Below are positions 34,761 to 47,716 of a stretch of 64,000 nucleotides of DNA, piece after piece. The notes under the pieces were generated by a model. That model searched no databases. It was not told the origin of the DNA and worked only from the letters and a program-made list of their open reading frames with translations. The translations under genes were made by a program, and so were the position numbers. The first letter of the stretch is position 1; each line of letters begins with the position of its first letter. The DNA comes from Erigeron canadensis (lineage: Eukaryota; Streptophyta; Magnoliopsida; Asterales; Asteraceae). The stretch spans positions 36,872,645 to 36,936,644 of the forward strand of contig NC_057763.1 in the NCBI RefSeq assembly GCF_010389155.1. The letters run 5' to 3'.

Positions 34761-36299
34761 GTAAGTATTAAGACATGTTGTCGTCATGGTTGTCCTCTAC
34801 GTGCTTTCAAGTTTTATCAGCTTAGCTAATGGTGGCGGTGTAAAACAGTTGTGATTTGATCCAAAGAAGGCGAGCTTAAGATTCTGCAGGTGGCTAATAT
34901 GCAATTTGCCAATTGCTAGCCGGCCGTAACAATTTGCACAATGCAAGTGCTTGAACTCGATCATTGTATTCACAGGAGACAATATCTTTGGATTTGATGC
35001 AACAAATACTGCGGTATCCATGTATACAACCTTTACCCCTGTAGGTTGTAGCAGTTTTGGGAAACCATGATCAAGAATCCACATTGTCAAGAGAAAGGGT
35101 CCGTCATGAAACATATATATCTTTGGAATGAAATACACATAACACGTACGTACATTAATTAATTAGCTCAGCTTAATCTTTCTGGTGTTAATGTACATTA
35201 TTTTATCTTTGAACTACATGAACTTCTTCTTTTGTATAAAAATTTTTATTGGCCAAACAAATTCACATGCAAACCTTAGCATTTCATTGATGCATGATTA
35301 ATGTACGTAGGTTTTCACATCCAAATGCACACAATTATTAGTAGATTCATAACAACGTACCTTTTTAAAGGATGTCCTAATTAGCATTATCGAATCTGAC
35401 TTGAAATAACCATCTGTATAGTACGTCCTTGTTAAATATATATGCATATATATATAATATAATTGTATACATAGACATACAGTAGAATAGATAGATAGCA
35501 GCAGGAGCAGCAATAAGCTAGATGAAGTTAGCTGCAACTAACATAACAAGAAAAGTAGTAGTCCCCAACATCATGCATAGATGGATCAAAGTTTGACATA
35601 AGAGAAGATTATTAATTAAGAAACACAAAACATGAGGTGGCTTAATTATTATTGTTGGAGATCGATCGTCATGACATTCTCCTCCTGCAGGTTCAGATGC
35701 ATATATATATGGTTATTAGACTTAAGCCACTTGCTGACGACAGGAATCTTCTTCGATCATCCATCCTCCTCATACGTCTTGCGTTTCAGGAACCGGAAGA
35801 CACCCACAGGACGGCGGGCGTTTTGCGTTTGGAATCAATCGGCATGGGGCGGGGTTTGTTAATAATTCCTTCATCATCATCACCAGTACTACAACCATAT
35901 TGATTCTTACGAGCTACTTACCGACTTACGGTAAACTTAATTTACACGAATGCACCCCGTGCTTTGACTTATTTCATTATTCCTCCTTAAGGTTTTTAAT
36001 TTGAGGACAACAAAAGTTAAACATGTACGAATGGCTAACAAATTACTGACAACGATGGTAAAATAAAATACTATATACACTTTACAACAGTACGTAGTGA
36101 AACAAGCCTTTTAAATTCTTAATTAAATTGACATCATTATAATTAAAAAGTTCGCCTGCATGTGTTTAACATTGCGCATTTGCGCTCGATGCATTTGTTT
36201 TCTTATTTAAAGCCTCATTACACTAATTATTAAATTCATTAATTAATTAGTATAGTCTATCGTGACTCTTTAAACATTCTCATATATTCGGTTACTCTT
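34761..36299. other. Intergenic; unrecognised open frames
   Basis: A minus-strand open stretch (34,797-35,138; starts with GTG, no ATG) reads FPKLLQPTGVKVVYMDTA... and ...HISHLQNLKLAFFGSN, faintly LRR-like. Overlapping frames near 35,632-35,903 have no recognisable domain. Either could be a decayed gene piece, but I cannot support a gene. Confidence 0.3.
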
Positions 36300-36389
36300 A
36301 TATAACCACCACCACCATATTGCTAACAACCACCAAACATAACCAAGTCAAAGTTAACAACGACAACGTACCCTATCTTTTCGCTTTAA

Positions 36390-36817
36390 TAACTTATCGA
36401 CCAATTACAACTCTCGATTTTTTAAAGTTGACCATTGTTTTCAATTTTGACTTTAATTTACACTTTTTTTTATTTTTCATCATAAATTTACACTTTTTAC
36501 CCAATAATTTTAATAATATATATCTAATAAAATAATAGTTAATATTTATCTAATAAAATAAGAACTAATATATATCCAATAGTATATCATATAAACATAA
36601 AATTAATTAATAAAAAAATATAAAATTTGATGTAAATATATTAACATTTTAAGAACAACTTTGATGAATATATTTGAAAAAATATTTTAATATAAAACTT
36701 AAAGTGTTGATATATCGATTAATTTTTATTACTTAAAATAGTATATTATGTTTTAGTTATAATAAAAAACATCTAATATTTATAATATCGTAAGCCCCGT
36801 GTATTAGATACGAGCCT
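36390..36817 (+). mobile_element. Helitron-like element, truncated 3' end
   Basis: AT-rich body with the TTTACACTTTTTTTTATT motif and a 3' region CCCCGTGTATTAGATACGAG followed by CCTAAAA, as in the elements ending at 8197 and 10,494. The final CTAGT is absent because the sequence switches directly into the start of the next copy at about 36,818. Confidence 0.45.
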
Positions 36818-37392
36818 AAAACAGTTGAACTAGTGACTTATTGACCAATTACATCGTTCAATTTCGTCAAATTGATTCTCGCTTATGTCATCATAATCCT
36901 AATAATTATTATTATATTTCTAGCAAAAGTCTCATTAATTTACACTTTTTTTGTTTCCATCAATAATTTATACTTTTTAGCCATAAATACTTAATTTATA
37001 TTTTTTATAATATTTAGTCTTATCAACTTGAGAATATTTTTTTATGATATTTCATCATTTAATTAATTCGTTTATCAACCAATAACAACTTTCGATTTTT
37101 CTCTAATTTTTCACAAGTATGTTTAATATCACATTATGAGTATAATTGGTTTCAAAAACTTTTATAATATAGAAAATATTGTAACATTTGCCTTGTGGAG
37201 TGACTATGACATACAAATCCATCAATATTTTTCATGTAATTATTGTATTACAACTTGTAAATTATAACACTTGGAATCGTATATCTTCAAAATTGTAAAC
37301 TTTTATAACTTAAATAGTTAATTGTATGAAGATCTGATATTAATAATATCGTAAGTCCCATGTCAAGTGTTGGACACGAGTCTAAGATCTAG
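36818..37392 (+). mobile_element. Helitron-like element, second copy
   Basis: It shares its 5' block (ACAGTTGAACTAGTGACTTA...GCTTATGTCATCAT) and its last 250 bp with 8869-10,494. It ends AAGTGTTGGACACGAG, TCTAAGATCTAG, then T at 37,393. The hairpin carries a bulge relative to the perfect stem of the other copy. It is shorter, with an internal deletion. Confidence 0.6.
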
Positions 37393-37393
37393 T

Positions 37394-38099
37394 ATTAACT
37401 ATTCCAAAACAAACAATATAATGTCAGAATGCCAATTAACAACATACCAACATAAACAACCAAATTAACTAATCCGAAACAAACAATATAACGTCAAAAA
37501 TGCCAACAACGTACCAACGTAAGAAGTCAAAGATAACAACCATATATATATATATATATATATATTACCAGGATAGGGATAATCTGATAACCACAAATAT
37601 AGAGAGAACCATGAGAACCATTAGTTTTTCTCCCTCTTACTTCTTTTTTGTGTGGTTTTTATTTTTTTAATTTTTATTTTTAATTTTTTGAAACTTTTTT
37701 TGTTTTTTATTTTCTTTTAACAAAAACTCATTCCAAAAAAATAATAAAATTTTTTTTTTTGTAAAAAATCATATGGGTTACGTGTTAAGAAAACGTATGG
37801 ATACGGTACGGACGTTGCCCTACATCTGTTCTAAAGGAGTTGTCACCGGACGCATATATATATGAGAATGGTATACTACTAATTTTTGAACGGCAAAAAC
37901 TTATTAATCTAGTCATATCACACTAACTATATATTAACTAACTACGTACATGATTAGTCCTCTAAAAACAGGTATTTACATATCACTACAAAAGTACGTA
38001 CTATAATACAACAGATCGACTACAAAAGCAAACTGTCAAGTGTCTCCAGCATGCATGTATTTTACAACTAATTAACGTACACTAATCTTAATTAATTAA
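37394..38099. other. Intergenic 3' flank of DUF4408 copy 2
   Basis: It contains an (AT)n run (37,543-37,564), a T-rich tract and the presumed 3' UTR of the minus-strand gene. No other gene is recognised. Confidence 0.45.
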
Positions 38100-39005
38100 T
38101 TACTCGATCGGTCTGCATAACATGTCGTTATACCTGTTAAGAGAATCAAGACGTTGTAGTTTCAACTGTCCCCTAAACTTTGTAATGAAATCATTAGCCT
38201 TTGCATCGTCGGCCGCATTTTGCCTCGCTCTGGCTGTCTCGGGCCTTTTCATAATTTCCACTCTGTCATCATCCCACACTAGTTTCCTTATTTCGCTACG
38301 TGACGTCTTTATTATCTCCACCATATCTTTCTTTTTTCTAGTCTTTTCCGAGTTATGCCTGATTACATGATGATCATCCAAATCAACTAGGGTCGATGGT
38401 TGTGATTTTCTAGGGGTACGTATTTTGGTCGAGTTGACTCGGGCATGGACTAAAGGTGAGTTGGAGATGTATTGCAACTCGGTGGAAACTATTACATTAT
38501 TATCGTCGTAAATGGTTGAGAAATCGGTGGAATTTAATCGTCCTGATATAGGAGATAAAGGTTTTGGTAACTTTTTTGATGGGTATCGTGGCGAGTCCGG
38601 TTGAGAATCATAGCTACAAGCGGAGAATATAGACTGAGCGAGTCGACTTGATGAAGTATATTTGGGAAGCTTAGGTAGTGATGATAATTTTATGGGAATG
38701 ATGGGGATAATAATAGATTTTAAGTCAATGGATTTGGCTCGTTCGAGTAACAAAGTTACTCGAGCGACCACTGGTTTTATTAATAAAACACTACCCCGAA
38801 CATGTTCACGTTCGTGGTCGTGTTCCTGATGTTCTTGTTCTTCATGGTATGTGGTGGTGGTGGATTTTGTGTTTGATTTTGAAGCCATAAAAAGGATGGC
38901 TATTATGAGATTTGTAACACAAAAGAGAAAAGGGGGTGTAAACCGAGTAGTGATGGAAGCCCACATGGAAACTATCATCATGGATTCATTTTGATCTCCT
39001 ACCAT
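38100..39005 (-). CDS. DUF4408/DUF761 protein (cotton-fibre/A70-like), copy 2
   Basis: A single-exon 301-codon gene. The N-terminal DUF4408-type segment (WASITTRFTPPFLFCVTNL, then IIAILFMASKS) would anchor it in a membrane. Conserved central blocks shared with copy 1 are LERAKSIDLKSI, SRLAQSIFSACSYDSQPDSP and GRLNSTDFSTIYD. The C-terminal DUF761 motif reads DDAKANDFITKFRGQLKLQR followed by YNDML. It is clearly a paralogue of 12,278-13,123, same strand, about 25 kb away. Divergence is highest in the Ser/Thr-rich linkers, with conserved islands kept, suggesting purifying selection. Function unknown; related plant genes are associated with stress or defence responses. Confidence 0.8.
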   Translation of the reverse strand: MVGDQNESMMIVSMWASITTRFTPPFLFCVTNLIIAILFMASKSNTKSTTTTYHEEQEHQEHDHEREHVRGSVLLIKPVVARVTLLLERAKSIDLKSIIIPIIPIKLSSLPKLPKYTSSSRLAQSIFSACSYDSQPDSPRYPSKKLPKPLSPISGRLNSTDFSTIYDDNNVIVSTELQYISNSPLVHARVNSTKIRTPRKSQPSTLVDLDDHHVIRHNSEKTRKKKDMVEIIKTSRSEIRKLVWDDDRVEIMKRPETARARQNAADDAKANDFITKFRGQLKLQRLDSLNRYNDMLCRPIE

Positions 39006-39090
39006 TTTGTTCTTGTGAATTACAAAGAATAGAATGTTATTGCAAATGAATGTGGTGTTGTGGTTATAAGAGATAAGTATCCATGTTTGG

Positions 39091-39100
39091 TTATATATAC
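39091..39100 (-). promoter_or_regulatory. TATA box of DUF4408 gene copy 2
   Basis: GTATATATAA on the minus strand, 86 bp upstream of the ATG, preceded by a GGGAGGCGTGG run. The arrangement parallels copy 1. Confidence 0.6.
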
Positions 39101-39109
39101 ACCACGCCT

Positions 39110-41627
39110 CCCAACATAATATCTATCAATTCATTATTGACAGAGCATATTATAACATTTTTTAAATATAATACAGTAGATCTTTTAAATCATTTTGAGT
39201 GGTTTATCCTAAGACCGTGATTGTGAGAGCGCACGTATATTCGATGAATTTGTCCACTAATGTCACATCATTTTAAATAACTAAAAAAATCAATTCTGTT
39301 TGTTTTAAAATTTTAACAATACATATCATACATAGATGATATATATATGTAAATGTGAAAAGTTCAAATATGCAAGCTTATGGTCCAATTAAGGTTTTTT
39401 TTTTTACAAAGTTAACCATTAATATTATTTTATAATATCTAACGAAAATTGTATCAATACAAAATTTAAAACTTAATCGACTTTTATATATATATATATA
39501 TGGTATTACATCAAGTATTACATATATAATGCAATTAGAAAATTAGACGGTAAAACAAAACTCAAAATATGAAACTATGATATTGAGACGGAAAGAGTAT
39601 ATAACATCGATAATAGTAAATTAGTAATAAGTTTTTGCCTTCCTTTCATAATAAGTCATCCCTGCTTGACCCCTAGCTAAAGCCACCATATATATGGTGG
39701 TAAGGCCTCTCAATATAATGACCACTCATAAAACCTCTTCCTAGCTTATAACAAGTGTTATAAAAACAATAACAAATAAGTATTAATGAAAACTTTATAA
39801 TACAAATTCAACTACTTTTAGTATATATATATATAATAACATCTTGATATAATCATATAACATCCAAATGTATATTCACATCTGCTTGTACGATAACCAC
39901 TTGCGTTACACTAGTAGTCAATGAATGTTTAACTGCCCATTATTTTATATCTGATATTTCATTCTCTGTTTGTTTTTATCATGTCGACTATATATACAAC
40001 TTGTCAACTTGATATATATGAATACGAATATATCATGATTTTATATATAGTTTATCATCACTTACAACAACTCTAGTTGGTATATACATGGCATTTTGTT
40101 TTAGTTGCCGATACACTTATATAGGTCCAATATGGCAATATCTATGTTACATAATATAATATGATATAATATATAATTTAAAGACCACTTGCTTTTACAC
40201 ATACATAAGTATATCCTGAAGAACTGAAGAAATCTATATTATGTTGTGTACAAGGCTACTACATGGCTAATCTCATATAAAAATAAAAAATAAAAAGAAA
40301 TGAAAAGATTAATGGCATGTTTTTGTTTCTAAAACGTTAACATACAAAGAACTTACCAACAACCTTTTATAAACATATGAAAACCTCTACTGTGGTTGCA
40401 GTCATATATATTTGTCTATATATCATACAATTAGACAACCCGGCCTATAGACTGAAAAGTATTTGAACGTACAATTTGAATCATTATATTTTCATTTTAT
40501 ACCTATAGTTTTCTCGCATCTAAGACCATTGAACTATTTGGCAGGGTCCAGCTGTTCATGCACGGTAACAATATAATGCCAAGGTCTATAAACGTAATTT
40601 TAAATGTCTTGGACTCTCGGGTTTGGGATATAAAAATAAATAAATTAATGGCACCACTTATTTTCCACTGATCGAATTGCCTTATATTTTATGGAAAATT
40701 TATAAATTTTTAAATCAAATTAAATTTAAAACTTAATTATATATGAAAAAAGTTTATAAATGGTAATGATAATGAAGATATCGATAGGGATACTATACGT
40801 GGATCTGATTTAATTAGAAGACTGATTCTTTCCATAAAATGAGCTAAATGTAACACATTCATATATATTTGATTTGTAAAGGGCAAACAAGGACGGGGCA
40901 TGTTTTTATTTAAAGATATACTCATTTTGAGAAACAAAACAAAGGAAGGAAAACCAAAGTCGGGTTTAAGATCTGAACTTCCAATCAATAAAGAAATAGT
41001 ACGTGGACCGACAAAACACACACCAATTCAAAAGGTGACCTCTTCTTTTCATGTCCCTATAGCTCAACTTGAATTTTATCTTGCACTCCACATTGGATAG
41101 ATGTGACCTGACCTCCGACCAAAGTTGCTTATATTGATAAGTTGTGCTTGAAGTCGACAATATTGTACAAGTCAATACATATTGGCTAATTGCATTCTGT
41201 AGTCCTAAAATCAAATGTGGTTGAAAATGGTATTCCGGGACATCTTAAAGTTATTTTGATTGACATGCACTTAATTGGAAAATGAATGATTTGAAATATG
41301 TTTCCATGAACACTAAGAAAAAAATCTGAAAGAAAGCAACATTGACGTTAGAAATGGCTTATTCATTTGACCCATTTTACCAACGACCCTAGTGGACTAT
41401 TTTACTTATAAAGAATCGATTGGAAAGTTTCTTAATGGAAAAATGATTTATCTTTCTAAAAATATAACCTACAAATGCTCTTAAAACTATTAGATTGTTA
41501 CATGTGAATTTCACTAACTTTTTTTCTTAATCTTGCTTCTGATGTTTTAAATGTTTTTATCTAATAATTAGAAAGATTTTTAAACTATTAATGTATAAAA
41601 CCTCCTAAGCAGATTATCATAAGATTG

Positions 41628-41691
<64 letters not shown>

Positions 41692-42300
41692 TTGTTAATC
41701 AAATTTGACAAACTATGTGTTAACAATAATCTAATGTAATCTAATAAGAACAACTCTAATAAAAATAAATAACAATGGTAAAATAAGGATGGTGTGTGGT
41801 TGTTTCGTTTCGCTCCTGTTCCCAACCGCAAAACAAATGACAAAAATGAAGAAAATGGGTGTTGGTACACTTGACAGCGCCGCACCAAAATAAAAGAAAA
41901 AGAGTCTCTGTGCTCGGCTGGACTCCAAAGAGAATAAAATGGTTTTTGTGGTGGTAGTTAAATTTCAATCTAGAGGTCCACACAAAAAAAAACAACGAAA
42001 AAAAAAAAGGAAATACAGTAGAGGATAGGTGCGGCTGAGTATTTGGCTCTCCAGTCCTGTCTCCACCAATCAAATTTTACCAAACAATGAAAATGAGAAA
42101 CTTTGACTTGGTTATGTGTGATTGTGTGAGTGCTCAGCTCGACTATTTGACCAAAACAAAAGGGTAAAGTGGTAAACTAAAATAAGCTCTTGTTTAGCAG
42201 AGCTCGTCCAGAAAGAAAAGAATCAAAAACAGCCCAAAGTTTTGGGCTTTTATTTCACCCAATTATATACAAAGGAGACAAGGAGTCCACGAGATTCGGC
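39110..42300. other. Intergenic, no gene recognised
   Basis: AT-rich. It holds a TTA trinucleotide microsatellite of about 21 units (41,628-41,690). Short frames at 40,737-41,214 and 41,580-42,073 are on overlapping frames or run through the microsatellite and have no recognisable domain. Confidence 0.45.
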
Positions 42301-42974
42301 TTGCAACTTCGGCCCAACACTAGTGTCATGCCCTCATGAGTCATGCCATGATTTTGTCTTTCCTCGAATATCACCATTTGATCACGATTTAAAGCGATTT
42401 TTATCTAGTTTATAACTTTTAAATAACACCATAAGGCATAAGTATTCAAATCAAAGCCTACAAAAAGCTTATACAAACATTAATTACTAATTACACGTAT
42501 ATTAGACACAAAAGTAAATAATATAGGTCAACTATTTTACCTACAATCTAAAAATATATAAATTATCAAATCAAATATTATATATATCTCAAGTCAAGAT
42601 AGACATGCTCTAGTTTCCTCTGAATTTGAATAAAATTCCTGTTAACTGTCTCGAAACCAGACTCCATACCTTATTAAGTTCAACTGATCCAATCCGAAAT
42701 ATTCTGTCATCAACTTTCTATCACGATTCAAATTTTTTCCTTTACCTTTAACTTAAACCATCTGAATGAAAAATAAATTTATTATTATTAAATTTAAGAG
42801 TATTTTTTTACATAAAAGGTAAAAATAAAATCAAAATTATGCATATTCACTTGTCATTAACAAAATATTACTAAACTATCAAATGCATATGAATACAATC
42901 GTACAAATTATACGATGTTTAATGACAGTCTTAACAAAACATTATAGAGATGTATATCTTTAGTTTTAGATTTA
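42301..42974. other. Intergenic, possible LTR fragment
   Basis: A TGTCATGCCCTCATGAGTCA start at 42,325 is reminiscent of the TGTCACACCCC-type LTR ends seen elsewhere, but nothing else identifies it. No gene is recognised. Confidence 0.3.
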
Positions 42975-43216
42975 CTAGCATTGTATCCGCGCGATGCGAC
43001 GGCGGTTTGGTCATGAAGATGACTGGTGGTGGTGACGGTGGTCGTGGTGGTGACGAACTATTGTTGGTGGTGGGTGTAAGTAATTGATGTAAAGTTATAG
43101 TGAATATATTTTAAAAGATAAATGATTAATGATGTAAATTAATTAATCAAGGGTAAAGTGGTAATTTTGCAACTAACACTAGGGAGAAAATGATAATTAT
43201 TATAAAATAGTATAGA
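42975..43216 (-). mobile_element. Non-autonomous Helitron, complete
   Basis: Read on the minus strand it starts with TC after A (TCTATACTATTTTATAATAA) and ends with a GC-rich hairpin region (CGTCGCATCGCGCGGATA, then CAATGCTAG) followed by T. Both termini fit A|TC...CTRR|T insertion. At 242 bp it is the best-defined member of the family that also includes 287-588, 18,706-18,975 and 23,695-23,916. Confidence 0.7.
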
Positions 43217-43302
43217 TATTTAGTACGTATAAATTTTTTTAAGGTATTTATAATACAGAAGTATAAAAAAATAAATAAGAAATAAGTAGGACTAAACAAA
43301 TG

Positions 43303-43311
43303 TTAGGGTTT
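43303..43311 (-). promoter_or_regulatory. telo-box upstream of UTP7
   Basis: TTAGGGTTT, the reverse complement of AAACCCTAA, 121 bp before the UTP7 start codon. Telo-boxes are known promoter elements of plant ribosomal-protein and ribosome-biogenesis genes, in keeping with the downstream gene. Confidence 0.6.
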
Positions 43312-43431
43312 TCCTGGGGTTTTGTCGCATAAACACTTTCACCTCCCCGCCACTCAAACACTCTCCCTTTCTCTTCTGTCTCCGGCACCTCCATCACCGT
43401 CTCCGAATCCACCGCCACCAATCACTTAGCA

Positions 43432-46400
43432 ATGGAGATACATGTACGTATATCCCATCAATACCCTTGCTTTTTTCTTCTTTTTATTTTTATCTTTTCA
43501 ATCCAAATAATTACATATTGTGTGTGTGTGTGTGTGTCTATATATATATATATGTATGTATCTACAGCTCAATGTCTTTGTTTTATAAAATCTTGATAAA
43601 GTTCCAATCTTTATTGATGAGGCTGTTTTAGTATGAAGGCATGTTGAGCTCAATGGCTTTATTTTGTAATATTTTGGATAAAGTTTCATTCTTTATTGAT
43701 GGGTTGTCTAATTTCAAGATTTATCATTAGATATACTTATCTGATATGATTTTTTGATGTTATTTTTGTAAGGATATTTCTGATGACATGGAAATTAAGG
43801 TTAAAAAATACCAAAGAGGTGAAGGTGCTGATCTAGAGGTATTATACTATTATAAATACCTAATTATTGATGTTCGGATTATACCATTGTTTGTTCATTA
43901 TAGAATTTTGGTTATGTTGGGACTTTGAAAGTTGTAATGGTTTTTTGCAGGGTTTGAAAGATAAAAAATTGAAGGCTCAACTTGCTAATAAAGAAGAGTT
44001 GTATAAGAAGTCTGCTAATGCTGCTGCCAAGGCCGAAAAGGTGAACATTTTAGCTTCTTTTATATATGTATTCGTTGTTAAGAAAGATAAAATGGACCTC
44101 ATTCGGATAGCATGCTATGCAAATATTTGCTTAGAGTATCAGCTATTATTACTATGACCCGAACACCATATCACACTTTCCCCATCCCACTACCTACACA
44201 ACAATTTTACCTCTGTTGTTGTCATCCCCGCCCCGAATAATTCTGGGCACCTTATATTTGATTATTTATATGAGTATGGGGAAAAAGAAAACAGTCATCT
44301 TGACCTTTGCCTCAAATGGCTATGGGACGAATCTCCACCCCAGTGTTTATGCTGATGACGCTGGACATTACCCTGAATCCTATCACATGCTTCTATAGTT
44401 CTTAGAGGCTTGGTTTTTAATGGCAATGCCTGGGTGTTGGATGCATCATTTTTTGCTACTCGGGCAGCGCGTTATGTTTTCCCCGTTGAAAAGAGCCGGG
44501 TTGATGCTTTATTAAGTAACGGGCATGTCGTTAATTGGGCTTTTTAAGCCCGTTTTGTGAATATGGGGAGTAAAGGGGCTGCTCTTTTTTCAATACTATG
44601 AACTATCACTCGTTAGGCACTACTTTTTTGTGAAAACTTTTAGCATTATGCTATATTAGTGAAGCATTGTATGGATTTTTTCTATGTAGAAGTGATCTTT
44701 ACAGTTTACCCATGATTAAAGCATTTGTTTGATTGAAAATGGTATGTAGAATTCATACAAGTATTTGATGAACAAAGGAGTCTTATACGTGGTGTGTCAA
44801 GTGCCATAGCTACCACCTCAGAGTGTATCACCTTCTAAAACCAAGCTCAAAGTTGGAATATGTCATGTTTCTTTTATAGCTCGGTTGAGGTTCACAGGAT
44901 ACATAATATGTCCCTTGTTTGTTAAGGGGGTGTTTGGATGCGTGTTTAAAGTTTTTTTTGTGACTTAATGTCACAACTCACAATTTTCAGTTGAATGGTT
45001 TGGTAATATTCATCCGGTTTATATGAGTATGTTTTCTTTTGATAATAACAAGGATGGGTGTGTGTTCTGTATTTATCGTACAAATTGTATAATGTGTATG
45101 GCTGTATGTTCCACGAGCTTAAATAATAAAATATGAACACTTACATATGTGTTAAATATTTTTGTTTTTGTGTAGTGGCTTATGCAAACTGAGGGTGGTC
45201 GGCTAGAAACTGAGGGCCTTGAGAAGACTTGGAGGGTTGACCAACATTCAATTTCTAAGGAAGTAGACATCGCTAGTAGAAAGAATCAATTTGATCTCGT
45301 CTTACCAGGTCTATATCTGTACCCTAATCCCTACTAATTATTCTGCTCAACTCAACTACGAACAAAAGTTTTTCTAGTTCTCTTTAGAATTGGACAGAAT
45401 ATTATTTTATGTTTATATCTATATGCATCCTTTTAAGACATTTTTTTTTATCTTGGAATTTGTAAAATGACATTATTAGATTTAGATAATCAGGTTTAGT
45501 GAAAACGGGGCTGTAGAAAATAGTGTTCAAGTGTTTTACACTGTCTGAAGTTAGAGTACTCAGGTAATAGGATGTTTTCAGTGTCTGGTAAGTTTTAATT
45601 TTCTAAGATATTTTGAGTGTCTGGTAATAGGATATTGGTGTGTAAGAATCAGAGATGGTATATGAGATGGAAATAAAAGTCTCTGAAGCTAGGTTAAATA
45701 AGGGTAAATAAGTAGCGTTTTTTATCCTCAAATAATCGCTTCTCTTGCAGCTGACTAAACTGGTTGTCTGATTTCCAAAACTAATCAGATGCATAATCTG
45801 TTTAGCCAAGTTAAACACTAGATGTCAGTTCCAAGTAGTAGTTAGAATGTTAGATGATCAGTTTTTTTAAAAAAAGAATATTAACACCCACTTTGCTGCA
45901 TTATCAAGTTCTTAAGAGGCTAAAGATTATTATATATAGTCTGACCTCTGATTGCGTTTCATTTCTGTAACTTTGTGAATAGATCTTGGTCCTTACACTC
46001 TAGATTACACATCAAGTGGTCGGTATATGGTGGCAGCAGGTCGCAAAGGTCACCTGGCAATTGTAGATTTGCATACGATGAAACCTATTAGAGACATGCA
46101 GGTACGAAGCACCAGACCGTCTAACGTCTGCCAGAAGTTCGATTACAAATCATTTTAAACCTGAATCTATGGTGTCATTTTAGCCAGTCTTTTCAGTTGA
46201 GGGTTTTATTATTGCTGACAAAGATGTTTGTAGTATCGATTTCTGTTCTGTGAGACAAAGTTTGAGTATTTATTGCAGGTCAGGGAAACTGTTCGTGATG
46301 TGGTGTTTTTGCACAATGAATTGTTCTTTGCTGCTGCTCAGAAGAAGTAAGTTTTTTTTTCCTGCCAGTGATTTTAATTACTAATTGTTTTTTAATATAA

Positions 46401-47716
46401 TCTGTATATTTATATCTTTCAAAGTAAATGAGATGACTCTCTGATGCGCCCTATGATTGATATTAAAATGGCAATCTTCTACAGGTACCCATATATCTAT
46501 AATCGGGATGGCACAGAACTTCATTGTCTAAAGGTTAGTACTTTGGACTTTCAGATAGTAAATTCACTCTTTACCTGCTATTGGATATTTGAATCTATAC
46601 ATTATTATATATGTTTACTCTACTATGAACCGTTTGACATAAATTTGATAAACTGTGATACACTTGTAAAACAAAGCATTCTTATGTCCCCAGGAACATG
46701 GAGCTGTACTGAAGCTTCAATTTATTAAAAACCATTTTCTTTTATCATCCATAAACAAATTTGGGCAGCTACATTATCAAGATGTTACTACTGGCCAAAT
46801 GATAGGAAACTACCGTAGTGGTCTTGGCCGTTCTGATGTTCTACAAGTCAACCATTACAACAGTGTCCTCGCTTCGGGACATTCTGGTGGTACAGTAAGC
46901 ATGTGGAAGCCCACTAGCTCTGCACCACTTGTTAAGATGCTTTGTCATCGTGGTCCAGTCACTGCAGTTACATTTCATCCAAATGGTCATCTCATGGCTA
47001 CAGCTGGCATGGACAAGAAACTAAAAATCTGGGATTTAAGGAAATACGAAGTGCTCCAAACACTACCTGGTCATGCAAAGTCGTTAGATTTTAGTCAAAA
47101 AGGTTTACTTGCCACCACCACGGGATCATTCATACAAGTTTTGGCAACTTCTGATTCACAAGATTACAGTCGGTATATGATCCATACTATGTCAAAAGGG
47201 TACCAAATTAACAAAGTTCAGTTTAGACCATATGAAGATGTTTTGGGGATAGGACATTCAATGGGGTTGTCTTCGATTCTTATTCCCGGATCCGGAGAAC
47301 CTAACTTTGATTCATGGGTTGCAAATCCATACGAGACATTAAAACAAAGGAGAGAGAAGGAAGTGCGGATTCTTCTTGATAAGCTCCCCCCAGAGTCTAT
47401 TATGCTTGACCCCACAAAGATTGGGACTTTGAAGAACAATAGAAAGAGGGAAAAGCCGACTATACAAGAAATAGAGGCGGAGAAGGCCGCAGCTGTTGCT
47501 GCTGCCAAGGGTGTTGCTCTAAAGAAGAAAACGAAAGGGAGGAGTAAGCCTAGTAAGGTAGCAAGGAAGAAACAAGAAGGAATAGAGCAAGCAAAAAGGT
47601 CTTTTGCTGAGCAAAACAAGGAGGATGGGGTAATAAAAAAGAAGCAAAAGAGAATCACAGAGACAAGTGATTTGCCAGTTGCGTTGCAACCGTTTGTTAG
47701 CAAAAAAACAACTTAA
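43432..47716 (+). CDS. UTP7: U3 snoRNA-associated protein 7 / BING4 (WDR46) homologue
   Basis: Eight coding exons with GT-AG introns: 43,432-43,443; 43,773-43,838; 43,951-44,040; 45,176-45,308; 45,983-46,101; 46,279-46,346; 46,485-46,533; 46,694-47,716. They join in frame to 519 codons. Residues 5-56 are charged and helical. WD40 repeats follow, including DVVFLHNELFFAAAQ, ASGHSGGTVSMWKP and MATAGMDKKLKIWDL (WD pair near 292-293). The C-terminal BING4CT region (about 337-425) shows KVQFRPYEDVLGIGHS, NPYETLKQRREKEV and ILLDKLPPESI. A Lys-rich nucleolar-targeting tail ends the protein. In yeast, Utp7 is a small-subunit processome protein needed for 18S rRNA maturation. Length is near the yeast and human proteins. 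Exon 1 encodes only MEIH, so the start is the least certain part; it follows a CT-rich leader and a telo-box. The 1.1-kb third intron carries unrelated repeat-like sequence. Confidence 0.9.

Noticed and set aside
34797..35138. Minus-strand 113-codon frame
   Set aside because: Starts with GTG, has no ATG or splice acceptor at its edge, and only a faint leucine pattern; kept as a comment, not a gene.
41580..42073. Minus-strand frames rich in Ile and Phe
   Set aside because: Run through a TTA microsatellite and T-rich DNA; no conserved motif.
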